Position numbers and translations under genes: made by a program. This document shows positions 17,726 to 26,284 of a stretch of 64,000 nucleotides of DNA, one piece after another. The notes under the pieces are model-generated. The model was not told the DNA's origin. It saw only the letters and a program-made list of their open reading frames with translations, and ran no database searches. Position 1 is the first letter of the stretch. Each line of letters begins with the position of its first letter. Source of the stretch: Natrinema versiforme JCM 10478 (GTDB taxonomy: Archaea; Halobacteriota; Halobacteria; Halobacteriales; Natrialbaceae); contig NZ_AOID01000045.1 of the NCBI RefSeq assembly GCF_000337195.1, forward strand, positions 1-64,000. Reading direction: 5' to 3'.

Positions 17726-18481
17726 ATGACCAGCGACGACGCGAGCGGCGAGTTCGAGAGCTTCGAGGTGATCCCCGCGGTCGACATTCAAGACGGCGAG
17801 GTCGTCCAACTCGTCCAGGGAGAACGCGGGACCGAGAAGCGCTACGGCGACCCCGTCGAGGCCGCCCGGCGGTGGATCGACGCCGGTGCCGAAACGCTGC
17901 ACCTCGTCGACCTCGACGGCGCGTTCGAGGGCGAGCGGGGAAACGCGGCCGCGATCGAGGCCGTGATCGACGCCGTCGACGTGCCGACGCAACTCGGCGG
18001 CGGAATCCGTACCGCCGAAGGTGCGATCGACCTGCTCGAGCGCGGCGTCGACCGCGTCATCCTCGGCACGGCAGCCGTCGAGAACCCCGAAATCGTCGCG
18101 GAAATCAGCGAGACACATCCCGACAGCGTGGTCGTCAGCCTCGACGCGAAAGACGGCGAAGTCGTCGTCGAGGGCTGGACCGAAGGTGCTGGGATCTCGC
18201 CGGTCGAGGCCGCCGAGCGATACGAAGAACTGGGGGCCGCCGCGATCCTCTTTACCAACGTCGATGTCGAGGGTCGACTCGAGGGCGTCGCGACCGACCC
18301 CGTCCGCGAACTAGTCGACGCGACCGAGATCCCCGTGATCGCCAGCGGCGGGGTAGCGACGCTCGCGGACGTGCGCGACCTCGAAGACGCCGGCGCAGCG
18401 GCCGTCGTCATCGGGAGCGCGCTCTACGAGGGGAACTTCACGCTCGCGGAAGCGCAGGCGACGGTCGAACCGGACGAGTAG
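17726..18481 (+). CDS. hisA: HisA, phosphoribosyl-formimino-AICAR-ribonucleotide isomerase
   Basis: A TIM-barrel enzyme of histidine synthesis that isomerises ProFAR to PRFAR. 251 residues; the first catalytic Asp lies in IPAVDIQDG and the second in the FTNVDVEGRLEG segment. Phosphate-binding loops LGGGIRT and IASGGVA are intact. The frame extends upstream to 17603, but the ATG at 17726 sits just before the conserved barrel start. hisB lies about 2.7 kb downstream, so the histidine genes are not a single operon. Confidence 0.97.
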   Translation: MTSDDASGEFESFEVIPAVDIQDGEVVQLVQGERGTEKRYGDPVEAARRWIDAGAETLHLVDLDGAFEGERGNAAAIEAVIDAVDVPTQLGGGIRTAEGAIDLLERGVDRVILGTAAVENPEIVAEISETHPDSVVVSLDAKDGEVVVEGWTEGAGISPVEAAERYEELGAAAILFTNVDVEGRLEGVATDPVRELVDATEIPVIASGGVATLADVRDLEDAGAAAVVIGSALYEGNFTLAEAQATVEPDE

Positions 18482-18534
18482 CCGGCTCGCGCGACGAACG
18501 AGATTGAAGGCGATGGACGACGAACCGTCTCCCG

Positions 18535-18708
18535 ATGGCTGACGCGGACTCTCACTGGTCCGACCACATCCGAATGGCCGCCGTGTTCGCTCTGCTACCG
18601 GCGATGATCTTCGTCGGCCCGCTCGCCGCGATTCTCGGACTCGCAGTCGTACTATTCTTCCTTCCCGACGACGACTCGAACGATGATGCGCTGTCCGAGA
18701 CGGCGTAA
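18535..18708 (+). CDS. Small single-helix membrane protein
   Basis: A 57-residue frame with ATG at 18535 and TAA at 18706. A polar N-terminus (MADADSHWSDHIR) is followed by a hydrophobic hairpin-length segment (AAVFALLPAMIFVGPLAAI...VVLFFLP) and an acidic tail DDDSNDDALSETA. The composition is typical of genuine haloarchaeal membrane miniproteins. It is 53 bases after hisA, so co-transcription is possible. Confidence 0.6.
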   Translation: MADADSHWSDHIRMAAVFALLPAMIFVGPLAAILGLAVVLFFLPDDDSNDDALSETA

Positions 18709-18977
18709 GCAACCGAGAACAAGCTATTTTCGGTGGCCGGGAGCACGGCTCGAGCGCTGCGAGAGCCGTGCGAACCTACGGAAGAGCAAGCTCTTCCGAA
18801 CTGCGAGGGACCTTTGGTCCCTCGAGCAGTCGGCGCGAAGCGCCGACGACCTCGCGGAAGCGAGCTTCCGCTCAGCGGGGGAGGGCAGGCGGTTTACCGA
18901 TATCACCGCGAGCGAACCCGAAGGGTGAGCGAGCGGGCGGACGACCGACCTGTAAGGGAGGGAGGAGTGCTTTTATA
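18709..18977. repeat. Array of five short perfect hairpins, no gene
   Basis: Consecutive inverted repeats occupy this gap: arms at 18743-18751/18763-18771, 18779-18787/18790-18798, 18804-18812/18816-18824, 18829-18836/18840-18847 and 18854-18861/18864-18871. Each has 8-9 bp arms and four of the five have loops of only 2-3 bases. They are all different in sequence, so this is not a copy repeat. It lies between hisA plus a small gene (plus strand) and trkH (minus strand). Confidence 0.8.
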
Positions 18978-19026
18978 CTAAATTTTGCCGAGGGCCAGCT
19001 GTGCTGGCCCGCAGAGCAAAATTTAG
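18978..19026. terminator. Symmetrical hairpin between convergent genes
   Basis: An outer 11-bp arm CTAAATTTTGC (18978-18988) pairs with 19016-19026, and an inner 8-bp GGGCCAGC (18992-18999) pairs with 19003-19010. The AT-rich outer stem supplies a T-run on both strands, so it could terminate transcripts from both directions. Its right arm overlaps the trkH stop codon (19023-19025). Confidence 0.65.
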
Positions 19027-20519
19027 GAACGCCAGAACGCCGGCGTCAACAGCACGAGAACGGGGATGATCTCGATGCGGCCGATCCACATCATGACGAT
19101 CATGATCGTCCGGGTCAGCGGCGAAAAGGCCAGATAGTTGTCGAACGGGCCGGCGACGCCGAACGCGGGGCCGATGTTGAGGAAGATCGAAGCGGCCGCG
19201 CCGAGGGCGTCGAACTCGTCGACCGGGGTCCCGACGCGGGCGGCGTCGACGACGATCACGACCGTCAGCAGGAAGAAGATGACCAGCGCGAGGGTGACGT
19301 ACGTGAAGACGTCGCTGATCGTCTCCTCGTCAACTACCGAGTCGTCGAGCCGGAGCGGCCGCACGGCGTTCGGGTGAACGGCGGTAAACAGGGTCCGGCG
19401 GAACGCCTTCAGGATGACCAGCCAGCGCAGCGACTTGATCGAACACGTCGTCGAGCCGGCCATCCCACCGGTGAACATACAGAGAAAGAGCATGTGTTTC
19501 GCGCCGGGCGACCAGAGATCGAAATTAACCGAGGCGTAGCCCGTCGTCGTCAGCATCGAGACTACGTTGAACAGCCCGTGACGGATCGTCGGCTCGAGCC
19601 CCATCGCGAGATCGGGGTCGAGGACGAGCATGGCGATGACGATCGCCGTGACCGACGCGAGGAGGCCGGCGTAGAACCGGAATTCGTCGGACTCGAGCGG
19701 CCGGCGGATATCGCCCTGGGTCACGGCATAGAGGAGCACGAAGTTGGTCGCGCCGAGGAACATCACCGGGATCAGCGTCCACTGAACCGACGCGGAGAAC
19801 GCGCCGATGCTGTCGGGTTGGGGCGAGAATCCGGCGGTGGAGACGCTGGTAAGCGCGTGCGCGACGGCGTTGTAGAGGTCCATGTCCGGCGCGAGACCGA
19901 CGAGAGAGAGCGCGAAGAGCGCGACCGTCGTGAGAACCGTCAGGCCGATGTACAACCCCCAGATGAGCCGTGCGGTCTCGTCGAGATGGGGGCGGAGCTT
20001 GTGGACGTTCTGGGTCTGCGATTCGGTCTCCATCAGCTGGGCACCACCGACGAGCAGGTGCGAGAACAGGCCGATAGCGACGATCAGGATTCCGAGACCC
20101 CCGAGCCACTGGAGGACCGCCCGCCAGAGCAGGATTGCCCGCGAGTGCGCACCGAAGTCCTCGATAACGGTCGCGCCCGTCGTCGTCACGCCGCTGGTGC
20201 TCTCGAAGACGGCGTTGACCGGGTGTGCGAGCACGCCGTCCCCCGCGACGAGAAACGGGATCGCGCCGACCAGCGCGACCCCGAGCCACGTCAGGGCAAC
20301 CATCAGGAACGCCTCCCGTTGTTGAATCTCGCGGTCGGCGGTCAGTCGCTCGAGGGCGGTCCCGAGGACGACCGTGACGGCGACGGTGAGCAAAAACGGG
20401 ACCGGGTCGTCGCCGTCGACGACCGCGAGGGCGAGCGGCCCGCCCAGTGGAACGGCGAGCCACTTCAGGACCGTCCCGGTGAGGCTACAGCTCGAGCGCC
20501 AATCGACGCGAATCGTCAT
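19023..20519 (-). CDS. trkH: TrkH-type potassium uptake membrane subunit
   Basis: A 498-residue K+ channel-like transporter with four pore-loop repeats. Selectivity-filter segments are visible as STSGVTTTGATV, SVSTAGFSP, SMLTTTGYAS and LNIGPAFGVAGP. It imports K+ as part of the salt-in osmotic strategy, with a cytosolic TrkA ring as partner; no trkA is in this window. The start at 20519 gives a normal first helix. Gene expression end is marked by the symmetrical hairpin at its stop codon. Confidence 0.95.
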   Translation of the reverse strand: MTIRVDWRSSCSLTGTVLKWLAVPLGGPLALAVVDGDDPVPFLLTVAVTVVLGTALERLTADREIQQREAFLMVALTWLGVALVGAIPFLVAGDGVLAHPVNAVFESTSGVTTTGATVIEDFGAHSRAILLWRAVLQWLGGLGILIVAIGLFSHLLVGGAQLMETESQTQNVHKLRPHLDETARLIWGLYIGLTVLTTVALFALSLVGLAPDMDLYNAVAHALTSVSTAGFSPQPDSIGAFSASVQWTLIPVMFLGATNFVLLYAVTQGDIRRPLESDEFRFYAGLLASVTAIVIAMLVLDPDLAMGLEPTIRHGLFNVVSMLTTTGYASVNFDLWSPGAKHMLFLCMFTGGMAGSTTCSIKSLRWLVILKAFRRTLFTAVHPNAVRPLRLDDSVVDEETISDVFTYVTLALVIFFLLTVVIVVDAARVGTPVDEFDALGAAASIFLNIGPAFGVAGPFDNYLAFSPLTRTIMIVMMWIGRIEIIPVLVLLTPAFWRS

Positions 20520-20628
20520 CGACTGTCTGCACGTGTACTACGGGAAGGGATAACAGTTCGGAAGAGATCAGGACGAGCGGAGCAGTCGAATCCGAGGAGG
20601 GAGTCGAATTCGACTCGACGCAGCGATC

Positions 20629-20889
20629 TCAGCTATCGTAGCCGTGGCCGGCGTAGAGGGCGAAGACATTGGCCACCAATAGGACACCGAAAGTCAGCGT
20701 GACGGTCGGATCGCCGAGCCCCTGTGCGAGGAGGGGGAGGTGCACGAAGGGCAGGGCGATGGCGACCCAGAACGACAGGAACTGGGCGGGCCCTTTGATC
20801 GAGCGGACGACGCGGCGGGTACGCTGGGGCTCCGTCTCAGGGCTCGACGGGGGAATCGATTCGTTCGAAACGGGGGAGGGGTTGGACAT
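20629..20889 (-). CDS. Small membrane protein
   Basis: An 86-residue protein: a Ser/Pro-rich polar N-terminus (about 35 residues) with a basic cluster RTRRVVRSIKG, then two membrane helices (FLSFWVAIALPFVHLPLLA and TLTFGVLLVANVFALYAG). The ATG at 20889 follows an AT-rich promoter zone shared with the divergent hisB. No family recognised. Confidence 0.75.
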   Translation of the reverse strand: MSNPSPVSNESIPPSSPETEPQRTRRVVRSIKGPAQFLSFWVAIALPFVHLPLLAQGLGDPTVTLTFGVLLVANVFALYAGHGYDS

Positions 20890-21162
20890 GGGATCGGGAC
20901 ACCTCGTCTCACCTACGACATTCACCCAACCCATCATATAATCGGCCGAAGATTGGCGTGGTTTCGGTCCGTTTCACCCCGTTAGTGAGATCGAAATCAC
21001 ATTTTTAAACGTTTGCAGAATCGATTAGACGGTTTATAACTCTTTTTGAGTTCTTTTTCAGCATATAATATACGTCCGACGGGGTTCGGTCAGTCCCCGA
21101 CCGACGACTGACTGCCGGCGATGAGCGGAATCCCCTTGTACTGGGGACGGTATGGATCCAGC
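20890..21162. promoter_or_regulatory. AT-rich divergent promoter region
   Basis: An unusually AT-rich stretch (about 20995-21075) with several TATA-like boxes (TTTTTAAACG, GGTTTATAAC, CATATAATATACG) lies between the minus-strand small membrane gene and plus-strand hisB. A small AACTC-TTTTT-GAGTT hairpin sits near 21040-21056. It probably drives one or both genes. Confidence 0.55.
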
Positions 21163-21750
21163 ATGAGCGAGCGAACGGCGACGATCACGCGCGAGACGGC
21201 CGAGACGGCGATCGAGTGCGACCTCGAGATCGACGGGAGCGGCGCGGCCGCGGTCGACACCGGGATCGGCTTCTTCGATCACATGCTGACGTCGTTCGCC
21301 AAACACGGCCTGTTCGACCTCGCAATCGACTGCGACGGCGACCTCGAGATCGACGACCACCACACGGTCGAAGACGTCGCGATCGTCCTCGGCGAGGCGA
21401 TCGACGAGGCGCTGGGCGATCGCTCGGGGATCGTCCGGTACGCGGACCGGCGGGTGCCGCTGGACGAGGCCGTCGCGGGCGCGGTCGTCGACGTGAGCGG
21501 GCGACCGCGCTTTTACTTCGACGGTGACTTCTCGCAGGCGGAAATCGGCGAGTTCACAAGCGACATGGCGCGTCACTTCGGAGAATCGGTCGCGATGAAC
21601 GCCGGGCTGACGCTGCACCTCACGGTCGACGGCGAGAACGCCCACCACGAGGTCGAGGCGCTGTTCAAGGCTCTCGCCCGGAGCCTCGACGACGCGACGC
21701 GACTCGACGAGCGGCGGGACGGAACCCCGAGCACGAAAGGAACGCTGTAG
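21163..21750 (+). CDS. hisB: HisB, imidazoleglycerol-phosphate dehydratase
   Basis: Catalyses dehydration of IGP to imidazole acetol phosphate in histidine synthesis. 195 residues, the monofunctional size. Mn-binding motifs are present: [32 protein letters not shown] and [14 protein letters not shown]. The open frame begins at 21121, but the ATG at 21163 aligns with the family's [12 protein letters not shown] start. Confidence 0.98.
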   Translation: MSERTATITRETAETAIECDLEIDGSGAAAVDTGIGFFDHMLTSFAKHGLFDLAIDCDGDLEIDDHHTVEDVAIVLGEAIDEALGDRSGIVRYADRRVPLDEAVAGAVVDVSGRPRFYFDGDFSQAEIGEFTSDMARHFGESVAMNAGLTLHLTVDGENAHHEVEALFKALARSLDDATRLDERRDGTPSTKGTL

Positions 21751-21821
21751 TTCTACGTTTCGCTCCCGAAGCCGTCGCGTCGCACACGGTCGGTCGCGCC
21801 GGCGGTCGGGATCGACGCGAC

Positions 21822-22643
21822 CTACGTCCGGCGAAGCATTCCCCGTTTCTCCACGAACTCGCCATCCTCGACGGCGTAGTCGATGATCGCCTCGACCTCG
21901 TGACTCTCGAGGTCGTAGGCACCCGCGGCCAGTTCTTCGACGGCGGTCCGTTTCATCGGGAACTCTCGGTTACGGAGGAGGCGGATGACCTTGTTGTACG
22001 CCGTCGGCGGGCGACTGCTCGAGCCAGTCGGCTCGGCGTCGGGCGTCGACCGATCGGCATCGTCGGCGTTGTCGTCGGTATCGGACGGGGCCGCTGCGTT
22101 CGACGTATCTCCCGTCTCAGTCTCTCCGTTCGACGCTCCGTCCGCCGGGTCATCGCTGTCGTCGGCCGCCGACCCAGCGGAGTCGACCGTTCCCTCGTCG
22201 CGTTCGAAGGTGATGCCGTCCTCGAGTCCCGCTTCAGCGGTCGACCCCGAGTCGGGATCGGAGTCGGCCTCGCCGGCGGGCTGGGATGGGTTCGAGTCGT
22301 CGGACTCCGCAGGCGATCCCGAGACGGTCGCGTTCGGGCTGGTCGACCGCGGGCGTTTCTCCGTCGATTCGTCGGCGGTGGCGACGACGGACCTCGAGCC
22401 GTCGGTCCGGTCGTCGTCGGCGGTCGAGTCGGGGTCGGCGGGATCGGTTTCGGTCCCGGCCCCACTCTCGGCCCCGGCGCGGGCGAGCAGCGGTTCGAGC
22501 AGCGTCTCGAGTCGATCCTTGCAGTCGGCACAGGGGACCACGCGGCGCTGTTCGGCCTCGGTCGGCTCGAGTGCGGGCGGGACGATCTCGAACGCGCCGA
22601 CGGCCTCGGCGTCACAGAAGTCACAGCTCCGGAGTTCGCGCAT
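21822..22643 (-). CDS. Zinc-ribbon protein with long acidic linker
   Basis: 273 residues in three parts. An N-terminal treble-clef/ribbon has C7, C10, C38 and C41 (CDFC ... CADC). Residues about 58-210 are a disordered Ser/Asp/Glu/Thr-rich linker. A compact helical C-terminal domain follows (about 212-273: AYNKVIRLLRNREFPMKR...). The C-terminal domain looks like a winged-helix or small binding module. Function unknown; nucleic-acid binding is possible but not shown. The start is the ATG at 22643, just before the ribbon. Confidence 0.75.
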   Translation of the reverse strand: MRELRSCDFCDAEAVGAFEIVPPALEPTEAEQRRVVPCADCKDRLETLLEPLLARAGAESGAGTETDPADPDSTADDDRTDGSRSVVATADESTEKRPRSTSPNATVSGSPAESDDSNPSQPAGEADSDPDSGSTAEAGLEDGITFERDEGTVDSAGSAADDSDDPADGASNGETETGDTSNAAAPSDTDDNADDADRSTPDAEPTGSSSRPPTAYNKVIRLLRNREFPMKRTAVEELAAGAYDLESHEVEAIIDYAVEDGEFVEKRGMLRRT

Positions 22644-22787
22644 AGTGTCGGCTCTCACGGGGACAGTAAAAAAGCATCCGTCAGACGGCGTTCGGGACAG
22701 CGTCCGCGGCCGCGTGTGATCGACGGGATCGCCGCTCGAGACCGATCACCGGACATTATATCGGCGCGGCCGTACACCCGGCAACGA

Positions 22788-23291
22788 ATGTTCGACGAGA
22801 TCATGGAGAAATTCGAAGGGTCACCGAGCCAGCAGGCGGTGATCCGGCTGCTGCTCGAGCGGGGCTTCTCCGTCAACGACGACGGGCGGGTCGTCTCTGG
22901 CGGGATCGAGATCCCGAACACGGGGATCGCCCGCGAGATCGGCGTCGACCGACGGGTCGTCGACTCCACGACCGATGTGATCCTCAAGGACGACGAACTG
23001 CGCCGCATCTTCCAGAACATCTCGCAGGTGCCGAGCCTGATGGACTTAGCGCCGGTCTTGGATCTGACGGTGCTCTCGATCGAAGTGAACGACGCCGAGC
23101 AAGAGGGGATCGTCGCGCAGGTCACTGGGACGCTGGCCGATCACGGCATCTCGATCCGCCAAACGATCAGCGAGGACCCCGAGTTCACGGACGAACCACG
23201 GCTCTACCTGATCACGGACGAGGAACTCCCCGGCGAGACGATCACCGCGATCCGCGACCTCGAGTTCGTCCGGAAGATCGAAATCCAGTGA
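22788..23291 (+). CDS. HTH plus ACT-domain regulator of amino-acid metabolism
   Basis: A 167-residue protein: an N-terminal helix-turn-helix-like region (QQAVIRLLLERGFSV...TGIAREIGVDRRVVDSTTDVI, residues 15-65) and a C-terminal ACT ligand-binding domain (about 92-167, LTVLSIEVNDAEQEGIVAQVTGTLADHGISIRQ). ACT domains sense amino acids. Archaeal proteins of this layout are annotated as regulators of amino-acid metabolism. The target is unknown. The start ATG at 22788 follows an ATTATATCGG promoter-like element about 30 bases upstream. Confidence 0.88.
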   Translation: MFDEIMEKFEGSPSQQAVIRLLLERGFSVNDDGRVVSGGIEIPNTGIAREIGVDRRVVDSTTDVILKDDELRRIFQNISQVPSLMDLAPVLDLTVLSIEVNDAEQEGIVAQVTGTLADHGISIRQTISEDPEFTDEPRLYLITDEELPGETITAIRDLEFVRKIEIQ

Positions 23292-23307
23292 CCGGCGTTC
23301 GGGACGT

Positions 23308-23718
23308 TCAGTCCTCGCCCGCGTCGACGTCGACGGTGTCCGCGAAGTCGTCGAGGACCGACTCGAGGGCGCTCGTGAGTTCCTCGAAACGCTCCATCGA
23401 CATCTCGTCGGTCGTCACCCAGACGCCGTGTGGCCCGCGGATGACCCGCGACAGGTAGCCGTTCTCGAACATGCGGATCGTCGCCTGGTACTCGCCGAGT
23501 TGCGTGTTCCGGTAGGCCGACTGGGAGCGAAAGCCAAGCCGCTCGTGTTCGGCGAAGCCGATGAGGTCGGCGGTCTGCTCCAAGTCCGACCGCAGGTACA
23601 GCTGCTCGATGTCGGCCTCGGTGAAGTAGGTGATACTGCGCAGTTCGTCCCCGACCGTCGTCCGGCAGACGCTGCGGAGTTCGTCCGCCAGTTCGGCGTC
23701 GATGGTTTCGCCGTCCAT
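23308..23718 (-). CDS. Conserved haloarchaeal protein, unknown function
   Basis: A 136-residue acidic protein converging with the ACT-domain gene. The N-terminal helical half contains VGDELRSITYFTEADIEQLYLRSDLEQ. The middle (FRSQSAYRNTQLGEYQATIRMFENGYLSRVIRGPHGVWVTTD) is alpha/beta, and the C-terminal helix is acidic. I believe it belongs to a haloarchaeal DUF family with one or more members per genome (perhaps DUF7522), but I cannot confirm this. The ATG at 23718 excludes an Arg/Cys-rich upstream shadow. Confidence 0.75.
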   Translation of the reverse strand: MDGETIDAELADELRSVCRTTVGDELRSITYFTEADIEQLYLRSDLEQTADLIGFAEHERLGFRSQSAYRNTQLGEYQATIRMFENGYLSRVIRGPHGVWVTTDEMSMERFEELTSALESVLDDFADTVDVDAGED

Positions 23719-23914
23719 GTGTGCACATAACGCATAGAGAAGTAATAGCGTACGGGTCCGGGCGAAACGTCCGCTGCAACCGCACCCACACCCGTCAAAC
23801 CTCGGGGACCGATGGGCTCTTTTCGCCGGCCGAGGTACCACCGACCATCGCTATGGCCAGCCTCGAGCACCGAGATCGGCGGCGCGACCGACGAGACGCG
23901 GAGCGTGAGCGGGC

Positions 23915-24532
23915 GTGAGCGACGTGTATCGCACCGTCGCGGAGTCCGCCACCGCCGAGTTCGTCGTCCAAGGATCCGAGTTCCTCGGCCACGTCCGGCC
24001 CGTCGAATCCGTCGCCGCCGCCGAGTCGTTCGTCGACACCGTCCGCGAGGAGTACGCCGACGCCACCCACAACGTCCCCGCCTACCGCGTGCGGACCGAC
24101 GACGACGGGACCGAGGACCACTTCCTCCGGGAGTACTCGAGCGACGACGGCGAGCCCTCCAGTTCGGCCGGCAAGCCGGCGCTGAACGTCCTGACCCAGC
24201 AAGACCTCGAGAACTGCGCGGTCGTCGTGACCCGCTACTACGGCGGGACGAACCTCGGCGTCGGCGGTCTCGTTCGGGCGTACTCCCGCGCAGTGAAAGA
24301 GGCGGTCGAGAAAGCCGGCGTCGTCGAGGAACAACCCCACGAGCAACTGCAGGTCACCGTCGAGTACGACGACTCGGGGACCGTGCGGTCGATTCTGGAG
24401 AGCGAGGGCTACGAGTTCGAGGCCGACTACGCGGCCGCGGTCAGCTTCGACGTGCGCGTCCCGCTCGCCGACGGAGAGGCGCTCCGGGACCGGATTCGGA
24501 GCGCGACGAGCGACCGGGCCGACCTCGAGTGA
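23915..24532 (+). CDS. IMPACT/YigZ-family protein
   Basis: A 205-residue protein with the UPF0029/IMPACT N-terminal domain. Signatures: KFxxxAF-like EFLGHVRPV, HNVPAYRV, DDGEPSSSAGKP, VVVTRYYGGTNLGVGGLVRAYS. A second small domain follows (residues about 130-205). Eukaryotic IMPACT regulates the kinase GCN2; the prokaryotic role is unclear, possibly ribosome- or RNA-linked. The start is GTG at 23915. Confidence 0.95.
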   Translation: MSDVYRTVAESATAEFVVQGSEFLGHVRPVESVAAAESFVDTVREEYADATHNVPAYRVRTDDDGTEDHFLREYSSDDGEPSSSAGKPALNVLTQQDLENCAVVVTRYYGGTNLGVGGLVRAYSRAVKEAVEKAGVVEEQPHEQLQVTVEYDDSGTVRSILESEGYEFEADYAAAVSFDVRVPLADGEALRDRIRSATSDRADLE

Positions 24533-24573
24533 GCCGTCAACGGTAGAGACAGGTATTGGCCGTCAACAGACGG

Positions 24574-25455
24574 CTACTGTGCGGAAACCGCAGGCGCGTC
24601 GTCCGGCAGGTGGCGCTCGGTTTCCGTCTGAAGCGCCTCGAGGTCCGCGAGTTCGTCGCGGTCGAAACGAACGTCGAAGAAGCCGCGATCGATCACGAGT
24701 TCGTCCTCGCGCAGCCGAACGTGCGAGACCTCGGTCCACGGGACCAGCGAGCGCGTGTACGGCCGTCGTTTGACGAGGCCGGCCTCGTAAACCCGGACTT
24801 CGGGCGCGTCGCCAAGCGATCCCACGCGCCAGCGGCCCTCGGCGAGGCCGCCACAGACCCAGAATATCGCCAGTCCGAACCACACGATCGACGCCGTCCA
24901 ATCGCCGGTGGCGGCGTTCATCCCGCCCAACAGGAGCCACAGTGCGAGCACGACGACATCCAGTATCGGGTTGCTCGGTGGGGTCCACGGCCACGCGGCC
25001 CCGGGGTCGTCGCCCGTGACCGCGTCGACGTACCGGGTCTGTGCGACCCACTCCAGTAGCGAGCCGGTGACGGCGACGGCGACCGCCGAAAGGAGCGCAA
25101 CGGGCGCGAGCCGCGACTCGAGCGTGCCGAACACCGATACGGCGGTCACTACCCCGAACGGGACGGAAAACAGGACGACCGCCACCCGACGGCGACGGGT
25201 TCGACCGATTCGACCCGCGAGTCCGCGAACGCGCCTCGCGAGTACGAGACCGACGAGACAGCCGCTCGAGACCCCTGCAATGGCCGCGCCGAGCACGAGC
25301 GTCGGCTGCGCGGTAGTGAACGCGGCGACGACCGCTGCGACGCCTGCGGCGAGAACGCCGACGTACCCGCCGAACGCGAGTTGTAACGCCGCGTCCGGTC
25401 GGTCGCCGGTGCTGCCAGCGGTATCGGTCGCGGTGGACGGCTTCCGGTCGGACAC
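24574..25455 (-). CDS. Multi-helix membrane protein with a PH-like C-terminal domain
   Basis: A 293-residue protein with about six hydrophobic helices in two groups (residues about 28-130 and 165-200). A soluble beta-rich tail (about 205-285, RWRVGSLGDAPEVRVYEAGLVKRRPYTRSLVPWTEVSHVRL) resembles bacterial PH/YdbT-like domains. No transport signature. Start ATG at 25455. The membrane topology is clear; the domain name is inferred from pattern. Confidence 0.75.
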   Translation of the reverse strand: MSDRKPSTATDTAGSTGDRPDAALQLAFGGYVGVLAAGVAAVVAAFTTAQPTLVLGAAIAGVSSGCLVGLVLARRVRGLAGRIGRTRRRRVAVVLFSVPFGVVTAVSVFGTLESRLAPVALLSAVAVAVTGSLLEWVAQTRYVDAVTGDDPGAAWPWTPPSNPILDVVVLALWLLLGGMNAATGDWTASIVWFGLAIFWVCGGLAEGRWRVGSLGDAPEVRVYEAGLVKRRPYTRSLVPWTEVSHVRLREDELVIDRGFFDVRFDRDELADLEALQTETERHLPDDAPAVSAQ

Positions 25456-25552
25456 GGGTAGGCGTTCGACCGCACGTGTTAAAATTGTAACCGAACCGAA
25501 AGCGAGACCGTTCGGGGCCAGCTATACCCGCATCGAGGTCGTCCGCCCGCTC

Positions 25553-25756
25553 ATGGACCGAAACGTCGGCGGGTTCGACCGGCTCGGCCGGCTCGTCCTC
25601 GCCGCGATACTCCTCGTCGTCGGCTACCGGAATCGGGATCGAACGCGCGGTACGCTGGCGTTTATCGCCGGGAGCGACATCCTCGCAACCGCAATCATCC
25701 AGCGGTGTCCAGTGAACGCGGTGCTGGGAATCGACACCTGCGGGACCGGAGAGTAA
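25553..25756 (+). CDS. YgaP-type DUF2892 membrane protein
   Basis: A 67-residue protein beginning MDRNVGGFDRLGRLVLA, the hallmark of DUF2892 (inner-membrane YgaP-like) proteins. Two helices are separated by a short loop (YRNRDRTRG). A terminal CPVNAVLGIDTC motif is shared by family members next to rhodanese domains. Role unknown; the two cysteines could be redox-active. Confidence 0.88.
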   Translation: MDRNVGGFDRLGRLVLAAILLVVGYRNRDRTRGTLAFIAGSDILATAIIQRCPVNAVLGIDTCGTGE

Positions 25757-25840
25757 CGGCACAGTTCGAGACGAGAGGGGGCTCGAGGCGGAAAAAGGAT
25801 CTCGAGAAGCACTCGAGAGCGGTCGAAAACCGCGCGGCGA

Positions 25841-26218
25841 TCACTCCTCGGGCTCGTACGGGACGGCGTCACCGTCGACCGGCGGCGCGCCGATCGCGAT
25901 CACCGAGACCGCGTCGTCGGCGTCGTCGGGGTTGTACGCCCGCTGGGGCGCGCCGGGTTCGACCGCGAACAGCGACCCCTGCGGGACCGTAAACTCCTCG
26001 TCGGGCGTCTCGACGTGAAGCGTTCCGGAAAGGACGACGAACGCCTCCTCTTGGGTTTCGTGATAGTGATAGGCCAGCGGCAACTGCTCGCCCGGCTCCG
26101 CGTCAAACCGGTTGATCGCGACGTTTTCCATGCCCGCCGCGTCGCTCAGTCGGCGGAGATCACAGGGGCGTTCATCGACTCGCTCGAGGTCGTCCGGATC
26201 GACGACGGTATAACTCAT
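25841..26218 (-). CDS. Cupin-domain protein
   Basis: A 125-residue single cupin. Motif 1 is YHYHETQEEAFVVLSG (H51, H53, E57) and motif 2 is PGAPQRAYN, in which the usual third histidine is Gln. It probably binds one metal with reduced ligation; the substrate is unknown. The ATG at 26218 starts the protein with MSYTVVDPDDLERV, typical of haloarchaeal cupins. Same strand as upp. Confidence 0.9.
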   Translation of the reverse strand: MSYTVVDPDDLERVDERPCDLRRLSDAAGMENVAINRFDAEPGEQLPLAYHYHETQEEAFVVLSGTLHVETPDEEFTVPQGSLFAVEPGAPQRAYNPDDADDAVSVIAIGAPPVDGDAVPYEPEE

Positions 26219-26284
26219 AGCAAGTCGATTCGAGGCGATCCGCAAAAGTCCGTCGCCACCCGTACGGGACGCCGGATCGGCCGG

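Noticed and set aside
18768-20702. 644-residue open frame antisense to trkH
   Set aside because: Charged shadow composition across the hairpin array and the trkH coding strand; no start signal.
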